Positions 17,201 through 26,675 of a stretch of 64,000 nt of DNA are shown piece by piece. The DNA is from Bacteroidota bacterium (GTDB lineage Bacteria; Bacteroidota; Bacteroidia; B-17B0; Aurantibacillaceae). The position numbers and the translations under genes are program-made. The first letter of the stretch is position 1, and each line of letters starts with the position of its first letter. The stretch is from the NCBI GenBank assembly GCA_018267825.1, contig JAFDXR010000008.1:124001-188000 (forward strand). The letters are read 5' to 3'. The notes beneath the pieces are model-generated. The model was not told the DNA's origin. It saw only the letters and a list, made by a program, of their open reading frames with translations, and made no database searches.

Positions 17201-18853
17201 ATGATGAAATTAACTTCCTTCTTAAGCTGTGCCTTATTGGCCACTTCGATTGCCAGCGCACAGGTGCAGTACACTGCAGGTCCTGAGCTCGACAATGACA
17301 GAGATAACAAAATGAACCGTATGCTTGGCGGCGACGACAATAGTTTCTACGCCTACCGTATTCGCAGTAAAGGAAAAGGCACCTCTTTCTTTATTGAGAA
17401 ATATGACAAGAAAACACTGAAACCTGTTTTCTCCAAGGAAGTAAATCTGGATGAAGAAGGTCAGACCAAAATTGAAGACGTGGAATATGCACAGGGAAAT
17501 GTTTTCATTTTCCGTCGCCAATACGATAAAAAAGCGGATAAGATGACCCTGTTTTTTCAAACTGTATCATCTGCCGGCGTTGTGTCTCCACAATTAAAGG
17601 AAATTGTTACCATCAACTCCGATCACTACGAGTTTGTTGATTTTGATATTTTCCCAAACCCTAGTCAGACAAAATTCGTCATCAAAGCTTCGCACAAGGC
17701 GAATAAAACAGACGAATATAAAACCGATTTTATCCTGATGGATGCTGCCGGTATGAAAAAGGTATGGACCAAAACCGTTAACCAGAAACTTCACAGTGGT
17801 GGCTACAACTTCAGCTTTTTTGGCGGATTGTCGGAGGTAGAAGGCGTTGGTTTTATCGGCTTGTATGTTGATGATAAAGACAATATTTACTGGGGTTACA
17901 ATGGTCTTGCCAAAACATCAACGGATAAAGAAAGACGTTACCGTTTAAATCTTTACACCATGAATGCTGCTGATAATACACCAAAACAACTTGAATTATT
18001 ATTTGATGATGATTACCTGGTATCGGATATCGAGTTTTCAAAATCGAATGATAATGAGATTGTTGTGGGCGGATTCATGAAAGATGTGATCGAGCGTAAA
18101 GGCCGCGACCTTGTGAAATGCGGTATTTTCAGCTTTAAAGTAAACCTGACCAACAACACCGTAGCAGCCAAAACATTCCAGTTCTTTGACGATAAAATGC
18201 TGGCTGCTCTTGAATCAAACGCCCGTCGCTCGCGCTACTTCAAATACAAACTGGATTATATTATTCCGGTAGGTGATGCCGTTTACTATGTTGGCGAACA
18301 ATACAACGAACAATATGTTTCAAACAACTCCAGCTACGGCATGGGTTCTATGGGTGGCATGAACACAGGTTCTAACAGCTACTGGCAATACGAATACATG
18401 GATGTTATTGTAGCAAAACTGACGCCAAACGGAAAATTCGAATGGATTAAAAACGTACCGCTCCGTAATGAAATGCGCATGAATTTTGCTCACGTATTTA
18501 AGCAATATATTGCTGTGGCTACTTCCAAAAACCTGTATATTTTATGTGATGATCATCCTAAAAACATGGAGCGCTATGAAAAGGCAGACTTTGAACCAAA
18601 AGATCTGAAATCTGTTCAGGGTATTCACGGTTCCAACTTTGTATGCAATACCGTAGCTTTAACCAATGGAAACATTACCCGCAAAGTGGTTTTTGAAAAC
18701 GAAAAATATTGCTTTGCGCCAATCCAGGAACGCAACCCGCAATTTATTCCTCCATCCGATTGCGAGATCTTTGTGCCAAGTAAAAACAACGAAATTTTCA
18801 TTTATACCGAAGACCGTGGTGCTGACCAGTTCGGTAAATTGAAATTTGACTAA
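17201..18853 (+). CDS. Secreted protein of unknown function, possible beta-propeller
   Basis: 550 aa with a signal peptide (MMKLTSFLSCALLATSIASAQ). The mature part has regularly spaced beta-rich segments with patterns such as 'DNDRDNKMNRML...FYAYRI' and 'DNIYWGYNG', which suggests a beta-propeller, but I cannot assign a family. There is a low-complexity Gly/Ser/Met insert near residues 380-400 (YGMGSMGGMNTGSNS). It has its own promoter and a strong terminator 20 bp after the stop, so it is monocistronic. Confidence 0.75.
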   Translation: MMKLTSFLSCALLATSIASAQVQYTAGPELDNDRDNKMNRMLGGDDNSFYAYRIRSKGKGTSFFIEKYDKKTLKPVFSKEVNLDEEGQTKIEDVEYAQGNVFIFRRQYDKKADKMTLFFQTVSSAGVVSPQLKEIVTINSDHYEFVDFDIFPNPSQTKFVIKASHKANKTDEYKTDFILMDAAGMKKVWTKTVNQKLHSGGYNFSFFGGLSEVEGVGFIGLYVDDKDNIYWGYNGLAKTSTDKERRYRLNLYTMNAADNTPKQLELLFDDDYLVSDIEFSKSNDNEIVVGGFMKDVIERKGRDLVKCGIFSFKVNLTNNTVAAKTFQFFDDKMLAALESNARRSRYFKYKLDYIIPVGDAVYYVGEQYNEQYVSNNSSYGMGSMGGMNTGSNSYWQYEYMDVIVAKLTPNGKFEWIKNVPLRNEMRMNFAHVFKQYIAVATSKNLYILCDDHPKNMERYEKADFEPKDLKSVQGIHGSNFVCNTVALTNGNITRKVVFENEKYCFAPIQERNPQFIPPSDCEIFVPSKNNEIFIYTEDRGADQFGKLKFD

Positions 18854-18873
18854 GCATCTTATTCTTTTTTTTG

Positions 18874-18905
18874 AAAGCCCTCCTGATTACAGGGGGGCTT
18901 TTTTT
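18874..18905 (+). terminator. Rho-independent terminator
   Basis: AAAGCCCTCCT pairs with AGGGGGGCTTT (one G-T wobble) around a 6-nt loop and is followed by a T-run. It ends transcription of the 17201 gene; the next promoter box begins 2 bp later. Confidence 0.85.
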
Positions 18906-18906
18906 A

Positions 18907-18914
18907 TATCTTTG
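18907..18914 (+). promoter_or_regulatory. Bacteroidota -7 box with near-leaderless start
   Basis: TATCTTTG, a full TAnnTTTG match, ends 4 nt before the ATG at 18919, so the mRNA would start at or beside the start codon. The box is built on the tail of the preceding terminator. Confidence 0.5.
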
Positions 18915-18918
18915 CCGC

Positions 18919-21042
18919 ATGACTCAAAGGCTTATAACCCTTGCCCTGCTCCTTTCCGGGCTCTCTCTGTTTTCGCAAAAACAACACCTGTTGGAAAATT
19001 TTGAGCCGCTTACCAGTAGCGGAAATCTACCACTGATCTGCACATCGGACTACAAACAAATTGTAGCGACTGCTATCTCCGATGCAAAAAAAGCAAACAA
19101 AACGAGCAGGCCAGCTGCTACACTGGAATCGTTCAGTGATCTGCAAAAAATTATCCGGAGTGGAAATCTGCTGGTTGATGACGAAGTCAGCGTTTATATA
19201 AACCAGGTAGCCGACCAGGTTTTAAAGAATGACCCGGAGTTACGCCAATCTTTACACTTTTACGTTTATCAGTCGCCCTACGTGAATGTCTACACGTTTA
19301 AACAAGGCTATATATTTATAAATACAGGGCTGATCGCACAGATGGAGAACGAAGCCCAGCTGGCGTTTCTGATCTGCCATGAAATCGGGCATTATACCCG
19401 GAAACATGTGCCGACACAATTTTTCGAAATTTTCCACATCAACGACGAATCCATTTATTACAACAAGAACAAGGAAGAATACATGATGGATCGCTGCATG
19501 TTTTCCGGCGAACAGGAAGCCTCGGCCGATTCTCTGGGTTTGCAGCTCTATGCAAAAACCCCGTATGCATTTACAGAACCTGCCAAAGCCATTGATATTC
19601 TTCGTTACGCCCAACTTCCGTTTGATCTTGTTGAGTTCAGAAAAAGCTTTCTGGAAGGCCCGAATTATTCCATTCCGGCTGCCTATTTCCTGAAAGAAGT
19701 GGCTCCTATCAAGAGCCGACATAATGATGCTGAGCCGGCGTTGCATCCCAATACCAATGCCCGGAAACGCATCATTCAGGATTATTCCGATAAGCTGAAA
19801 GGTGCCGGGGTTGCAAAATTCATGCTTCCTGAAACAACCTTCGATTATATCCGTGATCTTAGCCGGTTTGATCTCTGCCGTACAGCCCTGAAGGATCGCG
19901 ATTATCCCAATGCCCTATATAATGCTTACATTTTGAGCCAGAAATTTCCAAACAATAAATTCCTGGCGGAAACTGTAGCCTCCAGCTTATATGGTATAGC
20001 GTTGTATAAAAACGGGAAACTGACCTACGCCGAACATTCCTTTCTTGGTAATGCGGGGATCGTTGGTTGCGATGATGTAGAGAGTTTTCCGCAACAGGTA
20101 TATTCACTTATCGGGAAGATGCCGGGTAATGAATGGACTATCCTGGCGTTGAATTACAACTACCGCCAGTTGAAAAAATTTCCAAACAGCGAAGCCATCA
20201 AGCTCCGCACAGACAGTCTGTTTAAAATGATGCGCTATACCGACTGGGGAATCGTGGATTTCGTAAGAACAGATAAACCGGTTGAAAATCAGTCTACATT
20301 ACAGTCCGGATCCTCAAAAACGGCGCTCATTGCCAGTATACAACTCGAAAAAGATAAAAAACACCGGGATACCATTTATTATAAAGACATTTACCTGGAC
20401 CTTTTCATGAACGACCCGGTTTTTTCAAAAAAATTTCCGAGAGCTTGGGAAACACCCGTAGAAACCGTGAGTCCGAAACCGACAAAACCCCTTGCGAAAA
20501 CCTACCCGAAGATTGATACCCTGATAGTACTGGCACCTTTTTACTATAGTATAGATCAGCAGGAGTCGAATGAAATACTCCGGAGTAAGTTTATGCCTGA
20601 GGAAAAAAGTCCCGGAGAATTGATCCGGAATGCCGCTGCATCCATTAAAATGCCGGTTGTAACGGTACTTGATCCCTTTTTGTTTTCACAAAAAGATATT
20701 GCCTTGTACAACGATTATACATTCCTTAAAGGATGGCTCAACGAGCGTAACGACGACGTATTTAAATCGCTAAACCCCACTATGGTAAACGATACCAGCG
20801 CGATACGCGCGCTGATGGAACGTTACAACACCCGTTACATGATGTATTCTGGCTTTATAAGCCTTAACAGCCAGTTGCGCAAAGGCGTTATTTCTGTGGT
20901 GATGATCTATGATCTGAAAACAGCTGAGATCGTTTATAAAAAAGTGGATGTGGGCCCTTTAAAAGAAAACGAAATCATGATGCAGTATAGATACATTGCT
21001 TTATTGAATGCTATCAAATACAACAAGCTTTCGGTTTATTAG
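18919..21042 (+). CDS. M48-family metalloprotease, secreted
   Basis: 707 aa with an N-terminal signal peptide. The zinc site is HEIGH (residues 154-158) with the downstream third ligand in EQEASADSLGL (M48 pattern ExxxAD). M48 enzymes such as BepA/YfgC are periplasmic proteases that look after outer-membrane proteins; the long C-terminal region of about 450 residues is not part of the usual core. ATG 18919 is preferred because the promoter and terminator lie just before it. A close paralogue follows at 21111, and four beta-barrel-like proteins come next, which would suit an envelope role. Confidence 0.85.
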   Translation: MTQRLITLALLLSGLSLFSQKQHLLENFEPLTSSGNLPLICTSDYKQIVATAISDAKKANKTSRPAATLESFSDLQKIIRSGNLLVDDEVSVYINQVADQVLKNDPELRQSLHFYVYQSPYVNVYTFKQGYIFINTGLIAQMENEAQLAFLICHEIGHYTRKHVPTQFFEIFHINDESIYYNKNKEEYMMDRCMFSGEQEASADSLGLQLYAKTPYAFTEPAKAIDILRYAQLPFDLVEFRKSFLEGPNYSIPAAYFLKEVAPIKSRHNDAEPALHPNTNARKRIIQDYSDKLKGAGVAKFMLPETTFDYIRDLSRFDLCRTALKDRDYPNALYNAYILSQKFPNNKFLAETVASSLYGIALYKNGKLTYAEHSFLGNAGIVGCDDVESFPQQVYSLIGKMPGNEWTILALNYNYRQLKKFPNSEAIKLRTDSLFKMMRYTDWGIVDFVRTDKPVENQSTLQSGSSKTALIASIQLEKDKKHRDTIYYKDIYLDLFMNDPVFSKKFPRAWETPVETVSPKPTKPLAKTYPKIDTLIVLAPFYYSIDQQESNEILRSKFMPEEKSPGELIRNAAASIKMPVVTVLDPFLFSQKDIALYNDYTFLKGWLNERNDDVFKSLNPTMVNDTSAIRALMERYNTRYMMYSGFISLNSQLRKGVISVVMIYDLKTAEIVYKKVDVGPLKENEIMMQYRYIALLNAIKYNKLSVY

Positions 21043-21110
21043 AAAAAATAATGGCTTCGCTTCAATTATCAGTGCTTTTCCTTACCTTTAGCAACTGATA
21101 AATTATCCTT

Positions 21111-23309
21111 ATGCAATCCATTTCCTCGCGAGCCTTCATCTCTGCTATGATGGTGGCTTCCGGGCTTTTTGCCCAACAAAATCTTTCTGAAAACTATGTT
21201 CCACTGAAATCGCAGGGCACACTTCCGGAAGTGTTTACCCAGGATATTAAAAAAGTGGTTAAACAGGACATCACGGACCTTAATAAAAGTAAGGACAACG
21301 ACAAGAACCTGAAGAGTACCTATTTCACTGAAGCAAACTATGAGATTGAAAAAATCGTCAAAAGTGGAAATACGCTTATCAATGATGAAGTATCACTTTA
21401 TCTGAACCGGCTCGCTGATGTCTTATTGAAAAACAATCCAACGCTGCGGAATGAGCTTCACATTTATGCGCTCAAATCATCGGTTGTAAATGCCTATAGC
21501 TACGATAAAGGCTATATTTTTATTGACCTTGGCCTCATCGCCCAGGCAGAAACAGAGGCTCAGCTTGCCTACATTCTTTCGCACGAGATCTCGCATTACA
21601 CCAAAAAGCATAACATCCAGGGGTATGTGAAAAATGAGAAAATTGACCGGGATCACTACTCCGGTAAAAGCTACGATGATAAGCTGCTCGAAAAATGCCA
21701 GTACTCCAAGGAGTTTGAAAGTGAAGCCGATCTGGAAGGCTTTAAACTTTTTGAACTGTCTAATTACAATTTCACACAGGCTGAAAAAGCATTTGATGTG
21801 CTTCAGTATGCACATCTTCCTTTTGAGTTGGTCGAATTCAAAAAGAGTTTCCTGGAAACAGATTATTTCAAAATTCCGGATGCATATCAACTCAAGGAAG
21901 TTTCATCCATTAAAAATAATGCTAACGAAGACGACAGTAAAAGTACGCATCCGAATACAGCCAAACGCAAAGTAGCTATTGGTGAGCTCATTAAAAACCG
22001 AAACAACAGCGGGCGCGTGGATTACATTCTCAGTGAAAAAGATTTCATGTATGTGCGCGATCTTGCCCGTTTCGAAATGTGCCGCTTATACCTGAAGAAC
22101 CGTGATTATCCGAATGCATTCTATGCTGCTTATATTCTGGAGCAGAAATACCCGAACAATCAATACCTGGCGGAGGTGATTTCCAAATGCCTTTATGCCA
22201 TTTCATTGTATGACAAAGGTGACGTGCGCTACAATAAAGACTCTCACCTTTCGGATGGTATTGTCGGCCATTCGGAAATAGAAAGTTATCCGCAACAGAT
22301 CTACTTTCTTATCAATAAAATGCCGGCCAATGAATGGACCATCATGTCACTCAATTACATTTACCGGTCGCATAAAAAATTTCCAAACAGTGTACCACTC
22401 AATGCTATGGCCGACAGCATGTTTACTCTCATTAAAAATGTAAGCTGGGGGATTTCTGATTTTGTAAGAACCGATCAGAAGAAAGCGGCCGAAACAGTCG
22501 TGAAAAAAGACACGGTGGTAAAGGAAATCAAATCGAAAACCGATATGATTGCCAATATTCAGCAGGAACGTATCAACAACAACCATGATACGGCCTATTA
22601 TAAAGATATCTACCTGGATCTTTTTATGAACGACAAGGAGTTTGTGAGTAAGTTTCCGGCCGCCAGCAATGTAGAGTTTACGCCAAGTTCCGGATCCGGC
22701 TTCGGCGACTATAAGCCATCCCGGAATAATGACTATGTGAAAACAGAAGTGAAACGAAAAAAGAAAGGCAAAAAAGGCGACAATATCGAAAACAATGTCA
22801 AGATTGAAAAAGTTATATTGCTGGAACCTTTCTATATCCAGATTGACCGGGCCGCTGACAAAATCGATAATCTGAGCTCTGATCAGAAACAGGAAAAACT
22901 CATTGAAACTGTAAAAACCATTGCTGAGAAAGAGAATTTTCAAACTGTTGCTCTCGATCCGGGACTGCTCACTTCGGGCGATGTGGATAAGGTAAATGAT
23001 TACTCCGTACTGAACGATTGGTTTTTTGAGAAATTTGACGGTGACCGGAACAGTGACGGTGTACCAATCTTCAATACCGATCAGGTTGAAAATCTTGTAA
23101 AAAAATACGGGACTTCTTATGTTTTAAAAATAGGGATCATCAGTCTAAAGGGCGGCCGTAAAAGAACATGGTTTTACAGTGGCATTATTGACCTCAAAAC
23201 CAATAAAGAAGTATTTAAACTCTATGAGGTTTTCCGTGAGAAAGATACACGCGACCTGATCAACAGTAAAATCTATCAGACCTTTTTTGAATTGAAACAC
23301 GGCAAATAA
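21111..23309 (+). CDS. M48-family metalloprotease, paralogue of the upstream gene
   Basis: 732 aa with a signal peptide (MQSISSRAFISAMMVASGLFAQ). Zinc motif HEISH (158-162) and EFESEADLEGF downstream. It is similar to the 18919 protein over the full length, sharing for instance KDIYLDLFMND, SWGISDFVRTD and RDYPNA, so the pair arose by tandem duplication. A lysine-rich patch (KRKKKGKKGDN) interrupts the C-terminal half only here. A TACCTTTA box (21083-21090) precedes it. The barrel-like gene follows after 6 bp. Confidence 0.85.
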   Translation: MQSISSRAFISAMMVASGLFAQQNLSENYVPLKSQGTLPEVFTQDIKKVVKQDITDLNKSKDNDKNLKSTYFTEANYEIEKIVKSGNTLINDEVSLYLNRLADVLLKNNPTLRNELHIYALKSSVVNAYSYDKGYIFIDLGLIAQAETEAQLAYILSHEISHYTKKHNIQGYVKNEKIDRDHYSGKSYDDKLLEKCQYSKEFESEADLEGFKLFELSNYNFTQAEKAFDVLQYAHLPFELVEFKKSFLETDYFKIPDAYQLKEVSSIKNNANEDDSKSTHPNTAKRKVAIGELIKNRNNSGRVDYILSEKDFMYVRDLARFEMCRLYLKNRDYPNAFYAAYILEQKYPNNQYLAEVISKCLYAISLYDKGDVRYNKDSHLSDGIVGHSEIESYPQQIYFLINKMPANEWTIMSLNYIYRSHKKFPNSVPLNAMADSMFTLIKNVSWGISDFVRTDQKKAAETVVKKDTVVKEIKSKTDMIANIQQERINNNHDTAYYKDIYLDLFMNDKEFVSKFPAASNVEFTPSSGSGFGDYKPSRNNDYVKTEVKRKKKGKKGDNIENNVKIEKVILLEPFYIQIDRAADKIDNLSSDQKQEKLIETVKTIAEKENFQTVALDPGLLTSGDVDKVNDYSVLNDWFFEKFDGDRNSDGVPIFNTDQVENLVKKYGTSYVLKIGIISLKGGRKRTWFYSGIIDLKTNKEVFKLYEVFREKDTRDLINSKIYQTFFELKHGK

Positions 23310-23315
23310 CGCACC

Positions 23316-24149
23316 ATGATAAAACGTATTTTCCTGTGCTTTCTTGTGATTGCTGTGCTTCCGGGTATAATTAAATCACAGGCTCCAGGCTATATAGGCA
23401 AAAGGTTCCAGGTCGGTTATGGTTTTTACCTGAGCCCTGCATTTATGGGTTCGACCTATCAGGGTAATAGTATCTTTGGATATCATAGTGGTAATGCTAA
23501 CCGTGGTACTTTTGCCTGTAATACAATTCATGAAGGTTTTGTAGAATATGCATTAAAAAAACGACTGATGATAGGTGTTTCCGTACGTTATTTTAGAACT
23601 TCATTTGACAATAGCGTGCAATGTTTTGTATATGATGCAGAAGCAAGTAGCCAAGGCGCAAGTGTTTCCTTTGTTGAGTTTCCTTCAGGGCTTTATTACA
23701 TAACCGGGTTGAACTATCAAATATATAATAAACTATATTTCAAAAAGTATATTGCTCCATGGGGTCGTTATCTGATTTCGGGTATCAGCTTAAGAACATT
23801 TACCTGCCGGTATAATCCAGATGAAATGTTTCTTTCTGCCTCATCAAACTTCGGCCAGTATTCAAATAAAAAGTACAGTGACTTTGGGCCACAACAGCAG
23901 AAGTTTATGCGCTTTGATATTATGGCAGGATTTGGCAGAAACAGAGTATTTGGGAATAGAATTAGTGTCGACTACGGATTTAATACCGGACTTATCGGCC
24001 TTTTTACAAGCCTGTTTGATGCCATTGGACCGGAATCATTAAGCGACAATTTATATACACAGGCTAATTATATGAAAAAGACCTCCGTATGGCGTGTGCG
24101 TGGGGTGAATCGTTTGAATGCATTTATAAAAATCGGATATCTGTTCTGA
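23316..24149 (+). CDS. Beta-barrel-like outer-membrane protein, paralogue 1 of 4
   Basis: 277 aa with a signal peptide, then PGYIGKRFQVGYGFYLSPA, a motif repeated in the next three genes. The mature protein is made of alternating aromatic beta-strands (SVRYFRTSFDN, APWGRYLISG, AGFGRNRVFG) and ends in KIGYLF. A terminal aromatic residue is typical of outer-membrane barrels that insert through BAM. Function unknown. It lies 6 bp after the M48 gene and 12 bp before paralogue 2. Confidence 0.75.
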   Translation: MIKRIFLCFLVIAVLPGIIKSQAPGYIGKRFQVGYGFYLSPAFMGSTYQGNSIFGYHSGNANRGTFACNTIHEGFVEYALKKRLMIGVSVRYFRTSFDNSVQCFVYDAEASSQGASVSFVEFPSGLYYITGLNYQIYNKLYFKKYIAPWGRYLISGISLRTFTCRYNPDEMFLSASSNFGQYSNKKYSDFGPQQQKFMRFDIMAGFGRNRVFGNRISVDYGFNTGLIGLFTSLFDAIGPESLSDNLYTQANYMKKTSVWRVRGVNRLNAFIKIGYLF

Positions 24150-24161
24150 ATTTAAACCATT

Positions 24162-25016
24162 TTGATTATGAGAATACTTTTTATTTTATTGTTCACGATA
24201 CTGCTTACTGCACATGGCCGGGCGCAAACACCAGGCTATATGGGTAAAAGGTTCCAGGCAGGATATGGGCTTTACGTCGGTCCTGCATTGCGTGGATCGA
24301 CTGCAAACGGGCGAACCATTTTTGGCGACGGTGGCAATGCCGAATCAGGTTCATTTGCATTTAATACCACACATGAGGCTTATATTGAATATGCCCTGAC
24401 GAAAATTATCATGGCCGGATTCTCGGTGCGGTATTATAAAACAGCTTACGATAATGCTGCCCGGATTGGGTATACGCAACCGAACAATTATTACAATTAC
24501 AATTACTATTCTAATAATTACGATTTTTCAACCACTGGTCCGAAGGGTAGTTATAGTATCACCGGATTAAACTACTCCGTTTATTTTAAAATCTATTTCC
24601 GTAATTTTTCAGCTCCCTGGGGGCGCTATTTTATCTTTGGTCCAACGCTTCGCACCTACACCGCCAAACTGGACACCACCGCAATGAAAGCAAGTATTAC
24701 AGACTACAGCTATTCGGGCAAGACCCTGACCTATACTCCCCTTTATGGTGACACGAAGCAACATTTCACCACCTTTGATTTTCTCCTCGGTTTCGGAAGA
24801 AACCGGATTCTGTATGATCACGTCTCTTTAGATTACGGTTTCAATGTAAATGCGGTGGCTTTTTTATATGCGCTTAGTGATGTCAGTGGTGCGCGGTCAT
24901 CAACTGCGGGACAATTGGGAATCACAGAAATCTCTTATATAGAAACAACCGCTAAATGGAGAACGAGAGGGGTTAACCGATTAAATGCATTTCTGAAAAT
25001 AGGTTACATCTTCTGA
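24162..25016 (+). CDS. Beta-barrel-like outer-membrane protein, paralogue 2 of 4
   Basis: 284 aa with a signal peptide ending in GRAQ. It shares PGYMGKRFQAGYGLY, SVRYYKTAYDN, APWGRYFIFGPTLRTYT, FGRNRILYD and the C-terminal NRLNAFLKIGYIF with its neighbours. An Asn/Tyr-rich loop (NNYYNYNYYSNNYD) is special to this copy; in a barrel model it would be surface-exposed. Confidence 0.75.
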   Translation: MIMRILFILLFTILLTAHGRAQTPGYMGKRFQAGYGLYVGPALRGSTANGRTIFGDGGNAESGSFAFNTTHEAYIEYALTKIIMAGFSVRYYKTAYDNAARIGYTQPNNYYNYNYYSNNYDFSTTGPKGSYSITGLNYSVYFKIYFRNFSAPWGRYFIFGPTLRTYTAKLDTTAMKASITDYSYSGKTLTYTPLYGDTKQHFTTFDFLLGFGRNRILYDHVSLDYGFNVNAVAFLYALSDVSGARSSTAGQLGITEISYIETTAKWRTRGVNRLNAFLKIGYIF

Positions 25017-25035
25017 GATATAAAAGCACCTTGTT

Positions 25036-25851
25036 ATGAAAAAAACCCTTAGTCTGTTATTTATACTGCTCATTGTCGCCAATACTCAGGCTCAGGTTCC
25101 GGGCTACATGGGCAAGCGATTTCAGGCAGGCTATGGTTTTTACTTCAGCCCGGCTTTATTTGGCTCCACTGCCGGTGGCAAAACAATCATAGGCTATAAC
25201 GGCAATGCAGAGAGCGGAACACTGGCATTTAATACAATCCACGAAGGTTTTCTTGAATTTACCATGAAAAAGAAAACCATCATAGGCGCTTCTGTGCGTT
25301 ACTACAAAACAACTTATGATAATTACAACGATCTTTATTTTTTTCCTCAAACTTCCAATGGTACATATTATAACGGGAATGGTGTCGGACACATCCCCGG
25401 GTTTTTCAAAGTTACCGGTCTGAGTTACAGCCTTTATTTTAAACTCTATTTCCGGCATTTTACTGCGCCCTGGGGCCGTTACTTTATTGTAGGCCCAACA
25501 CTCCGAACCATGACCACTACGTATGATCCAAACAGTATGCCGGTACAATCAACCTCATACAATGGAACTACTTCATCCTATTACCCCGATCTGGGCGGTT
25601 CAAAACAATCTTTTAAGAGTTTTGATATCATCGCCGGTTTTGGCCGAAACCGGGTTCTTTACGACAAGATCACACTGGATTACGGATTCAACATCAATGT
25701 CTTTGCATTGATGTCATCTGTATTGGAATATGAAGGAGGAAATTACGCTTCGGATTATTCGGCTTCAGAGTATGTCAGGAAGTCAACCCGCTGGCGTTCC
25801 CGCGGCCTTAATCGCTTCAATGCATTTTGTAAAATAGGTTATCTCTTTTGA
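25036..25851 (+). CDS. Beta-barrel-like outer-membrane protein, paralogue 3 of 4
   Basis: 271 aa with a signal peptide ending in TQAQ. Same framework as paralogues 1 and 2 (PGYMGKRFQAGYGFYFS, APWGRYFIVGPTLRT, GFGRNRVLYD, NRFNAFCKIGYLF). The sequence between the conserved strands differs in both length and content among the copies, as expected for variable surface loops. Confidence 0.75.
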   Translation: MKKTLSLLFILLIVANTQAQVPGYMGKRFQAGYGFYFSPALFGSTAGGKTIIGYNGNAESGTLAFNTIHEGFLEFTMKKKTIIGASVRYYKTTYDNYNDLYFFPQTSNGTYYNGNGVGHIPGFFKVTGLSYSLYFKLYFRHFTAPWGRYFIVGPTLRTMTTTYDPNSMPVQSTSYNGTTSSYYPDLGGSKQSFKSFDIIAGFGRNRVLYDKITLDYGFNINVFALMSSVLEYEGGNYASDYSASEYVRKSTRWRSRGLNRFNAFCKIGYLF

Positions 25852-25862
25852 TTACTTCACAC

Positions 25863-26675
25863 ATGTTTTCGTTTCGTGCGTCCAAAAGCATTTTTCTGCT
25901 ACTCTGCTTTTTCGCAGCACTCAGCCTGCCTTCTCAAACCGCAGGTTACCTGGGTAAACGGTTCATTACAGGTTATGGCTTTTACACAAGCCCTTCCGTG
26001 ATCAACACCAATGGACAGGGACAAAGGATGACGGAGAAAATGAAAATTGCCTATTCGGGACATTTCGCACTCAATTACATTCATGAACTCTATGGGGAAA
26101 TGGCCTGGCGGAGACGCCTCGTTATTGGAGTATCGGCACGTTACTACAAAACCAGTTTCTCGCAGGAGCTCGAAATCCGATATGCACAAGACGCAGGTTC
26201 GTCTTCCACGTTTAATTACCTGAGCAGTACAACCCATGGTACATATTATATACGCGGTATGAACTACAGCGTTTACCTGAAACTATATTCTACCCGTTAC
26301 CTGTCACCATGGGGCCGTTATTTTCTGATTGGCCCTGTTTTCAAAACCCATACTGCCACCTACTCACCGGATCGTCTCGGACTTACAGCTGTATACAAAC
26401 CCATACCGCAAGGTCCTGCTCCCGATTTTGGTGCTACCACGCAACGGGGAATATCGTTTGATGTTATGGCTGGTTTTGGCCGAAACCGGATTCTTTATGA
26501 CCGCTTGAGTGTTGATTATGGCTATAACTGTCATCTATTCGGGCTATTTTCGCCCCTGAAAGACTTCCTGTTTACAAACCTGACGGATAAAAATTACATA
26601 GCCGTAACTTCCCGGCGGCGCAGTTACAGTGCGAACCGCTTCAATTTCTTTATTAAAATAGGGTACTTATTTTAA
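25863..26675 (+). CDS. Beta-barrel-like outer-membrane protein, paralogue 4 of 4
   Basis: 270 aa from ATG 25863; a TTG at 25848 overlapping the previous stop is possible, but ATG gives a better signal peptide. It is the most diverged member: AGYLGKRFITGYGFYTSPS, SPWGRYFLIGPVFKT, GFGRNRILYD, FFIKIGYLF. Its stop overlaps the end of the convergent acyltransferase gene by 9 bp, and I saw no terminator hairpin there. Confidence 0.75.
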   Translation: MFSFRASKSIFLLLCFFAALSLPSQTAGYLGKRFITGYGFYTSPSVINTNGQGQRMTEKMKIAYSGHFALNYIHELYGEMAWRRRLVIGVSARYYKTSFSQELEIRYAQDAGSSSTFNYLSSTTHGTYYIRGMNYSVYLKLYSTRYLSPWGRYFLIGPVFKTHTATYSPDRLGLTAVYKPIPQGPAPDFGATTQRGISFDVMAGFGRNRILYDRLSVDYGYNCHLFGLFSPLKDFLFTNLTDKNYIAVTSRRRSYSANRFNFFIKIGYLF

